Assembly: GCF_001949145.1 (NCBI RefSeq) | Contig: NW_019091614.1 | Location: 282,182-342,080, forward strand | Origin: Acanthaster planci | Lineage: Eukaryota > Echinodermata > Asteroidea > Valvatida > Acanthasteridae | Length of the DNA: 59,899 bases | Reading direction: 5' to 3' | The notes under the pieces: model-generated | Told to the model about the DNA's origin: nothing | The model's database searches: none | Seen by the model: the letters and a program-made list of their open reading frames with translations, nothing else | Part shown: one piece after another, positions 11,967 to 21,500 of the stretch | How positions within the stretch are numbered: the first letter of the stretch is position 1 | Layout: each line of letters starts with the position of its first letter | Position numbers and translations under genes: made by a program

Positions 11967-14900
11967 ATGTCTCTGACAGTCAAGGCGTACCTGAAACGTG
12001 GGGAGAACGTCAACAAAGAAATCCGACGTTTTGCTTTAGATCAGGGTGTTGCTACTAACTATGAGTACTTGTCCAGGACAGTTGCTCATGTTTTCCCTTC
12101 CCTTGGACGCCCAGACAACTTTACATTGGCCTATAAAGGTAAGTCCACTGAGCAACATAAACCTGAATTTTCTGGTCCTCATTCTAGCCAGGAACCTGTG
12201 GTGTAGCCAGGGGGACCAGGGGGGGGGGCACGTGCCCTCTCACACAAATTCCTAGTGCCCCCCCCACTAAAAAAGGGATGAATGGATATTGAACAAGGCT
12301 AACATAAACTTGCCCCCAAAAAACACACCACTGAAAGCTGGTGCCACCCCATAAGATGCTGGTGCCCCCTTGGTAACCTCCTTCCCCCCATTAGTAAAAT
12401 CCTAGCTACGCCACTGCCAAGAACAGGTTTATTTTCAGTTAACAGTTATTGAGAATTTAGCATTATAATTGTTTTTTTAATGTTTAAAAATGTTGATTTA
12501 TGTAACTTAAGCCACAGTAATGAGTCACATTGAATGGGACAACATATGCCCATGATTTTACAAATTTGAGTGTCTTTCATTTTGCCCCTTAAATTAAGAA
12601 GTACATGTATATGTAAGATGTCAGGGCTTTAAACAGCTGCATCAAAGCAACAGCAGAGATGACACCAGCAAAATAGAAGAGCAGCCATTTTTCATGAATA
12701 TGTATGACATGACCTTAATCCATTGTTGTGTGAGCAGTAGGTGAAAGGTAAATACATACATGTGTACATCCAGTAGGCTCATTCACTGACTCTGCACAAA
12801 TTAAACAGCCGCCATTGCTCATGCATATGTATGAGTCAAAAAGCAAGCATGCCAATAAGTCAAGTGTGAATAATTGGCTTGTTCAGTTCTATGTAAAGTA
12901 TGATGTAATGGCAGAGAGTGTGGTTGAGTCATTGACAGTTATTTTCAAGCTGTAAATACAGAACTGTTAGATGTTGTCAAGAACTCACATTTTCTGAGGA
13001 TGAACTTTAGAACTTAGAAGTGTTTGAAATATTTAATGCATGAAATGTTCCAACTCTTTATGTGACTGGTGGTACACACTATGCAAACATGAACTTCAGA
13101 TTTGTTGGCAGAAATGTCAGAGAACCTTATCCTAACAGTGACATGCCAGATGCAAACTATTTGGATTAAAGTTTATCTTTGCCATATTTCAATGGATGAT
13201 AAATTCTTAAGTAAAAGGTCCTTACTCATTTGTGGATTCAAAGTCATGAGTTACTCTTACTTTCAGTTGATCCACCTGCATAATTGCTACTTTTTGTAAC
13301 TACTTCTTTCAGATGCTGAGGATGACCTGGTGACTTTCTCCAGTGACGAGGAGCTTGTGGAGGCTCTGGGCCAGAAGAAGGAAGACATCTTCCGTATCTA
13401 CATCAAAGGTCAGTTGATATCCCCCCATTTCCATTAGTGATAAATAATCTTGTCTCATTCTTTTTCATTCCAAAGACATCAAATGCAAATACACAAGTAT
13501 TTGATTTGATTGGATGCATTGATACAAGATTAAATCAAATTTGTGAACTCGTATTCCTGTGGTTTGCATTATCAGTTGAATCCATTGTTACTATTGTCAT
13601 AAATAACAATTGATGACAATCAATACAAGGTGTATGCAGGTTATGGCAGAATATGCACTTACATAGTGTTAACTTTGAACAATCCTGAATGAATGTTTCT
13701 ATCCCTGTAGTTACCCCAGGCCGTGGAGGGAATAATTACACTGATGGAGGTCCAGGGGTTCGTGAGGAGGACATCTTTCACCCAGGGGTCATTTGCGACG
13801 GTTGCAACTCTTCTGTCCGTGGGCCACGTTTCAAGTGTGTTGAGTGCCCTGACTATGACCTGTGTAAAGTCTGTGAGGAGAAGGGCCTCCATGAGCAGCA
13901 CCAGTTTGTCAAATTCCGCCGGCCACAGATAGGCCGCTCCAGATGGGGGGTGAGTGCCAATTCATTGGAAGATTTAGGTCTATTCTTTCAATTGGCACCT
14001 TAACGGCTAGCACTTTTTTCTTTGTGTGTCCTTTAGGTCATACATCCTGTTCCTTTTTTTTTATTGTAAAATGTTGATTTTGTTCTAATTCATTTGCATC
14101 TTGCTACCTATCTTGATTGTAGGGTTTTGGTTGCCATCCTGGCATGTGGCGTTCATTTGGCCACCCTGGCTGGCGTCACTGGTGGGCACAGCAGCAGCAG
14201 CAACAGCAGCAGAGTGGGTGTGGCCAGGACAATCCTCGGAATCCAGAGGGAGCGTCTCCGAACCCTGAGGGGAACGGCCAGGCCGGACCTTCCCAAGAGG
14301 GCCAGGAAAACTTCAACCCAGTCAGCTTTCTTCACAATATCGGCCAGAGCGTGGCTCAAATGTTGGATCCTCTTGGTAAGATAATGGGTTCTCCTCAAAA
14401 AATGTCAGAAGGAGATGCCTCCATATCCTTGGTGATTAAATTCCAGTGATGAACTCTCTCAAGGCCAACATGAAATTGTTGATTCAGAAATCCTGGCATA
14501 TTTTGCAGATAGTAGCCCTTAAAATATAATACGCAGATAAGCTTCAGGTTTGAGAAAGTGGGCCAGTAAATTCCTTTTCGGGTTTGTATGTTTTACTACC
14601 AAAGAGTTGTTGCTCTAAGGGGCTGTTATTCGTGAGCATTTGTTTGTTTGATAGGCATTGATGTTGATATAGATGTGGAGCATGGTGGTCAACGGCGCAA
14701 TTGTAGTGGTGATGGACGCGGTGGTGGTCGCTTCCACACCTGGGGCAAAGGGCACGGACACAAGCATGGTGGCCATGGCAAGTGCAAGAAAGGTCACAAG
14801 GGCAAATGGAAGAACAGCGAGGAGGGGGAGGAGGCTGGGGCTGCTGATGCCAAGACTGACAGTGGTGCTGTACCTCCAGACAGCCAGAAAGCTGACAAGG

Positions 14901-15842
14901 AACCCGACACCATGGTGAGTGCTTGTAAGATTAGTTGGATATTGGAGGGGTTTAAGAAATGGGCTAATCCTATCACCAAATGGATGAGGGCTCGAGATAT
15001 GCCTTCAATCCATGTTAAAAAATGGAAAGGAAACTTCGAGAAATTATGATGTAATTTGATGACTGAAGATGTTTGTCAACTTAAGAGTAACAGGGCTGTT
15101 ACAAAAGATCTGTGAATCAGTTAAATTCATTGAGGAAGTGTTTAGAAATTAAAATTAAATCTGAAGATTTAAAGAAATGCGTACTGTTGTCAAGTACTAG
15201 TAGAACTAGTAGAACTAAAGACTACTTGAAGTAGTCTTTATTTTTCTCATGTTTAAACACAGGAAACTGTTGGGAATCGTCAAGAAGAGCCCGACTGGAC
15301 CCTGCTGGATGAATCCAGTTCTAGCCAGTCAGAACCATCTGCGCCAGCCTGGGCCAGTACCAGCCAAGCTGCTGATGCTACAGACCAGGCTGTGGATTCT
15401 GAAGCTCAAAAACTGCAAGCTCTGCACATCAGCACTCATCCAGGTCAGTCAGTAATAAACATCCAGGCCAGTTGAAATACTGATGTCAAGCTAGCATAAC
15501 TATTTAAGGGAGACAATTCCCAATTCAAGCTATAATGGCTTCTTTTGTGGGAGATGTTCAAGAGGTAATGTAGTTACCCTGCTTACTTTCCTTATACAAC
15601 TAATGGGACCAAAAACCTTGATTTGTGGTACTAGTGGTACTTTTGAGGAAGACTCCACAGTGAAATGTTATCTTCTTGTTTTGTGTACAATAGATGATCG
15701 TATTGCCTCTGCCCTGAGCTACATGAAAGCCATGGGATACACTGATGAGGGTGGCTGGTTGACTCGTCTGCTGGAGACTAAGGGAGGTGATATCAATCGT
15801 GCTCTGGATGCCATCAAGTTTGGCCAACAGCAGCAGAAGTAA
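11967..15842 (+). CDS. SQSTM1: Sequestosome-1 / p62 autophagy receptor
   Basis: Scaffold that binds ubiquitinated cargo and LC3/GABARAP for selective autophagy, and signals through its PB1 domain. Coding exons: 11967-12138, 13313-13408, 13711-13949, 14123-14375, 14655-14914, 15263-15443, 15694-15842; 449 residues (human 440). Domains seen: PB1 about 1-90 with EIRR and the acidic DAEDD...SSDEE patch; ZZ zinc finger about 112-160 ([24 protein letters not shown]); a Q8 run at 192-199; the strongly conserved NFLHN-type helix... [16 protein letters not shown] block; a His/Gly/Lys-rich insert at 281-306; an LIR-like PDWTLLDE (W352, L355); UBA about 402-444 with [14 protein letters not shown]. The start codon is the first ATG after the acceptor. 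A KEAP1-binding STGE motif is not seen at the place it has in human. It converges on TTC29. Confidence 0.97.
12196..12416. mobile_element. hAT-type MITE
   Basis: Ends CTGTGGTGTAGCCAGG and CCTAGCTACGCCACTG are inverted repeats. The element is flanked by CCAGGAAC (12188-12195) and CCAAGAAC (12417-12424), an 8-bp direct repeat with one mismatch, which is the hAT signature. The inside is rich in C and G runs and has no frame. It sits in SQSTM1 coding intron 1. Confidence 0.8.
14655..14914 (+). other. SQSTM1 exon with His/Gly/Lys-rich insert
   Basis: The exon opens with the conserved [11 protein letters not shown] block, then departs from vertebrate p62: residues 281-306 read [20 protein letters not shown] and on, with six His, many Lys and one Cys, followed by an acidic EEGEEAG segment. 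Vertebrate p62 has a Ser/Pro-rich linker here. Confidence 0.8.
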
Positions 15843-17400
15843 CCATGTGATCCTCGGAACGAAATGAAAGCATTCAGTGTTTGACACCAGATAACATGAT
15901 TGAATCATTTCTGTAGTGAAACATTCATGAGTACCCTCTCCTCAACCAAAATACAAACTTGTCTAGCACTGTTTGTGTTCAATCTCTCTGTGAGTGGAAA
16001 GATAGCCCTTGATGTTTCAACAATCATTTATATAATATAGTGTTTGCAGAGGACTTTGAACTTTCTTTCAGCAATGCCAAAAACTCCAGTTTTTAATTAA
16101 AAGGGAATGCTCATTCCACTGCATCAAAATTAGGTGCTTTCAAATAAATAAATTCATATGTATTTCCATAAGAGCACTAGATGTACCGGGGCTTCTCCAA
16201 ATCGGACATTAAGGCAAATATTCTGAATGCTGTAAAAAGTTCTGATTGCTGAGTTTCGAAATTCCCTCAGCAGAATATTAGTGATACCCAATACATTTTG
16301 AATTCACTTAATGTTTGTTTGGTGTTAAACTGATTGACAAATATGATTGGATCAAGCAGAGAGGTGTGGCTTTATGCTGAATGAGTTTACCTTTGGCTGG
16401 TCTGGGTATGCATTATCCTCTCTGCTTTCATTTAATTTCATCTTGTTAGCATAGATGTATTTGCAGCTTATTTTTACTAACGTCTTGCTGTTTTTAGAAT
16501 GAGTAAATAATAGCCATATATATACAAATGTAACTGACAAGCAAACACATGGCTAAGATGAACTTTTCACAAGAAAACCCATGGATGTAGTAGTTGTAGA
16601 TACATGTATTAACATCTGATCATGTACCTTTAATTATAATGCACCTTGCATGATATTATTTTAGTGAAATGTTTCTCTGAACTGAATTAACTGCAGAAAT
16701 ACACATTGGAGAAACACTGCATGTACTGAATGACCCAGTGAACATTTAACTTTTGAACCATTATGACAGAAGGGCATATTTAGCAAGCTGTAACAGTGAG
16801 TTCTTTGGGAAAAATGCCAGACTGACATTATGCTGGGCACATGAAATGAATGTAGTCCACATAAGCATGTACTGATTGGGTGAAAGGCTGGGTCACCAAA
16901 TTCCCCTATACTGAAAAATGAGGTTTACATGTAATTCACGGTCACCCATTGTTGTCCAGTGAATTATCTACAGTCTTGAGGCCGGTTCATACTACAGACA
17001 AATGTGAAAGTGAAGTGAATTCGACGTCACAAAAGATTTGCAGCGAAATTTCACTTGAGTTGAAATATTTCAACTTTTGTGAATTCGCAGCACAAATACA
17101 TGTATTTGATTTGGTGTCACAAATTTGCATTTGTGTTCACTTTTGCGTGAAGTATGAATCTGCCTTCAGCTTGCTTTTTTTTCCATTTTGCTTGATGTAA
17201 TGATGTAGGCTAGTGCACAAAAAATAGTTACAGTACAGTAAGGCTGTTTTGACGGAGATGGTTTTTGAGTGGTTGTAATTTGAAATGACTGTTTTATTTA
17301 TAATTATTAATTTTTAAAGAGATCTTTATGAGATATTTCAAAGAATTGTGGAATTCTGCAGAAATTTTGTGTTTTGTCAAGGAAATAAAGAATGGTAACA
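15843..17400 (+). other. SQSTM1 3' UTR and flank
   Basis: AT-rich non-coding DNA after the stop. Candidate poly(A) signals AATAAA are at 16143-16148, about 300 bases after the stop, and at 17384-17389. A palindromic MITE at 16981-17164 lies inside. I cannot tell which signal is used. Confidence 0.5.
16981..17164. mobile_element. MITE, GGTTCATACT family, copy 2
   Basis: Begins GCCGGTTCATACTACAGAC and ends CGTGAAGTATGAATCTGCC. The arms are imperfect inverted repeats that continue inward (AAATGTGAAAGTGAA against TTCACTTTTGCG). Ends match those at 8218-8466. No frame. Confidence 0.65.
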
Positions 17401-17807
17401 ACACAGCGAGTAACTAAAAGGCATGTGGAATCTGAAGTAAATTAAATGTGTTCTATGTATTATTGGAGAACATCGAAATCATTCTGGACGGAGAGAAGTA
17501 CTGATCATTTGTGAAAACTTGAAACTGCTCGAAATACCCAAAGGCACTTGTGTATACTGCATACAAGAGCTTTTTTAACCAGAACAGTCATGGAGGACGG
17601 ATTCACGAACTAAATATATATATAAATCTACAACAAACATACATGTACAGTGACGAACAAGCATCTTACTGAAGTAATTATTCATAACTACCATAATATA
17701 TACAACTGACTCCTTCACTGAAAACCTTTACAACATGCAAGGAATGACTGGTTTGTACAATTATACTTTGAAATCTATTTACAGTTAATATACACAAATT
17801 TACTTAA

Positions 17808-18166
17808 CCCCTTCGCGCCGGGACGCGAATATAGCCCCCGTAAAAATTGAGATCCTAAGCCCGCTTTTCAGCTATTGTGCTCGGCTCATGCTTGAGCGAA
17901 CACGGTGAAAGAAGGCAGACCCTGGCTCTTGTATATATGGTGATTGGCCTTTGTGTGTAGCCCAGAAATGAAAAGACCCAATTTGCATCATAATCACCAG
18001 CTTTACAAAAGTAAATTGTAAAGAGGCAACAGGAATGTGGAAGGGTGAGTAGAGCCGCATGCCACCGAACAATCAGTCTTTTCACTGAGTAATTCAAAGC
18101 GTGCAGAGCATGCAGGCCCACAACCCGAGAATTTGCGGATTGACAGGTGGCCTTCGTGGCAAGGGG
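17808..18166. mobile_element. piggyBac-type MITE flanked by TTAA
   Basis: TTAA lies on both sides (17804-17807 and 18167-18170). The ends CCCCTTCGCGCCGG and CCTTCGTGGCAAGGGG share the CCCCTT tip as an inverted repeat. TTAA target duplication with a CCCNTT tip is the piggyBac pattern. The 359-bp body has no transposase frame. It lies between the convergent SQSTM1 and TTC29 genes. Confidence 0.75.
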
Positions 18167-18591
18167 TTAAAATACCTGTATTTAATTGTTGTGTTCTAAA
18201 AATCTCAAAAATACAAAAGCCTTTATCTTTCTAAATAAACGGTGGGAGGTGTTTTGACCAGCATGTTTAATGTATACATTACAAGGGTTTTCTTTGAACA
18301 CGAAAACTGCTTTGTTCTTGTGCCTGGTACCTGTTGCTCTGTCTGGTCTCTTCGCAGAAATGAATGTGCATTCAAAGAATCTTTGGATAGGTTAATTGAC
18401 TCTGATAAAGACTAAGTCAATCTTGTGTTTCTCATTGTTGTCTTTATTGAAAATCTTTGTTCTTGGAAGTGATTGTTCACCTGGACTGTTCCTTAGATCT
18501 ACAGACTTCTCTGCAACTGTTTTCATGTAAACAGCATAATTGATATACAACGGACATTTGGTGGAAATAAACAGCCAATTGTTGGAACTGA

Positions 18592-21500
18592 TCACTTGCT
18601 TGGTTCATCTGTAAAACATGCAAAGTACAGAAGAAATTATACATAAAAATAACGCAAGACATACAAGCCATTAACATATTGTTGTGAAATTACATAGCGT
18701 ATTGATGACTGATTACTGGTTAATGATTATTGGCAATCTGTAAATGATTACCCTATAACACGCACTGCAATTGTCTGTATGCTGTGGAAGCCCCCAAGCT
18801 TGCTTGCACTGACAATGCACACTATGCGCAGATTTTATAAAGAAACTGTATGGAGTAACCCCCATAAGCTCCTAAGCATTTTTCTTTTCATTTGTTTGAG
18901 AATTTTATTAGAAGTAGCACATTCTGAATCAAGCACAACTCTTCGCCAATTATTTGGGAAAACACCGTTTGGGTCTGTATAGAGAAGGGACCCACCCACC
19001 TTCTTCTTCTGCCATCTGGTCATTTCTGACATCCTTCCAGTCAATCAGTTCCAGCATCTTGGTCTTATCCGGTCTCTCAATCAACCCCATGAACCGACGC
19101 AGGGCTCCATGGGCATTGGCAATTCCGAATTCTGCCCTCATGGCCTCAAAGAAGGGAGGTTTGTCCATGCTACGAGCGATGTTGAAGGCTTTGCCAAAGT
19201 AGTGGGAGGCCTTCTTGTACTTGCCCTGTTGTTTGCAAGTTTAATAACAAAGAATCCACTGTAGGTATGCTTTCCATTAAATTTCACCAAGGAAGTAAGA
19301 AAAGAACTGATGATTACTGCAATTTCATTGACATGATAGTCCAAAATCAGGATTCGTTGTCTTTTGGTCACCATGTGTGTACTCACCAGGGAATTGTAAA
19401 TTTCTCCAAGGCAACTACAGGCCTTGCCATGTGCTGCCAACTGGTCACTTTTCTCAGCAATATCTTCAAACATCTCCAAATATCTGACTGCTTCATCCAG
19501 TTTCCCTTGCCTGAATTAAGGATAACAGTGGAAAATGCAGTTTATGGACAAATCTAGTAAACACTTCAATGGTAACAGTGGTAGATCAATAGACCAAGAT
19601 TAAAGTTGATCTGCATTTTCCTCTTATAAGGCAGATCAACTTAAATCACCTTGACCAATTTATGACGGATATATGAATAGTAAAGAAGCAGAATATTCAC
19701 TGACTGCAGCGCAGAAAACATTACACTGAGAAGAAATCACTGAGGACTTACTTTTCATATGCTTTAGCAATGGCTTCACAAGCTTTCCCCATACCATCCT
19801 GGTCTCCAACCTTCTTACAGATGTCCATGAACCCTGTATGATACTGAATGCATTATGCAATATGGATTTAGTCTCCGTTGGTCTCTTTCAAGATTCAAAT
19901 CAGAAACCCAGATCAATCCAATTTCTCATATGTAATGATTAAAGGAATGCCACAGTTACCATGAGTGCAGTTTCTGAGTCACCGATGCTTTCGTAGGCCA
20001 AACCCAACCTGTAGCTGGCTTCTCCCTCCTTCTGCCCATCTCCACCTGAAATCATGGCCACAAGAAATTACCCTCAAGTCTGCGTCATGATGGGTAATCA
20101 AATAACAAAAGTGTACAAAAGGCATTCTCCTTCACAGTCCAGGAATGGTAAAATCATGTGACATCACTAAAAAGCACTACCTTTTCCTGGTTAGACATTC
20201 AGAAAAATTTCCAAATAATTTGACAATTCATTCAAGTGCCAATTTCCAAAGTAATAGTTTTGTTGCTTTACTGTTCAACAAGAATGAACTCAGAGCAGTC
20301 CATTTCTGTGAATTGTACCTACTCTCTTTAGCTTTCTCAAATGCTTTCAGCAAGTTAGCAATGGCTTCCTGAGGATCCTTCCCCTCTCCCTGTTGGTAAA
20401 TCTCAGCTATGGTTGTGTATAACCGCCGAAGATGTTCACATGCTTCTGAGTGAAGGCTCTGTCCCTCTGCATTCTTCCAATCAGGGTTCTTGGATGTCAA
20501 GTCATCAAAGGCTTCAAAATGCACAGCTGCCTCTCTGTATTCCTCTGCAAGTTGGCAACAGACGGAAACAAAATATTAAAGCCTTTTGCAAGTTCTGTAA
20601 AATCTAGTACACTGAATAATCTGATTGCACATAAACATAATTCGAATTTCCAGGGACTAAAGACACTGTTGCAATACCTCGTGATTTGGGGCAAGCTTTT
20701 GCACTGTGACCACCATCTCTGGCATGGACTGGATCCTTTGTACCCTTCTTATCCACTGGAAACAGAGTATTGGTGCAAGGCATCTCTTATGTAAAGTAAG
20801 CAAAAACTTGCCCCGAATCACGAGGTATACCAACAGTGTCTTTCGTATGTAGAATTCAAATTTTTATGTTCGCATAAGAAGAATTCAGTGTACCAGATTT
20901 TATTCAAATTTAACTCGCAAAAGGCTTATTGTCTATGTCTAGGAGCAATACGAGCTTTCAAACAGGCATGAATTATGACGATAGCATCTGTTCTTACGCA
21001 CATATCCTACAGGTACAATTATCTTGAAATTTCTCAGGTCAGGTCCAGAATGCAGAATCAACTAAATGCAATTAAATTTCTGTCACTATTATCAATAGCA
21101 TCCAGAGAATATGACTTAATTTCATGCACAGAGGCCTTTTGGAGGATATGATGAATTAACCATTTTTTGTTTTCTGTTCCTTAAAAAGGAGTAAACAGTT
21201 CCTGACTTAACTTACTTCTCCTCTCATAGGCTCTACCCATATTGCAATGGGCCTCTCCTTCCTTCCTTCTACCATCTCCTTTGATTTTCTGTGCCATCTC
21301 AAGACAAGAAATGAAGAAATGATCAGACAACCACAGATCCCCTGTGTCAAGGAAGTACTCAGCGAGGTGGTTTCTAGCCGTGAAGACACCGTCTATGTCA
21401 TCTGTTGATAAAAGAGGGCCTCAGTGAGTCGTAATATGAAATTACAAAAATCCATCACCATTCAAGTTTCTTCGATTCAAGCTCAGGAGGTGTGTAAATT

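Noticed and set aside
17855-18121. 88-codon minus-strand frame
   Set aside because: It lies wholly inside the TTAA-flanked MITE and has no splice or protein-family support.
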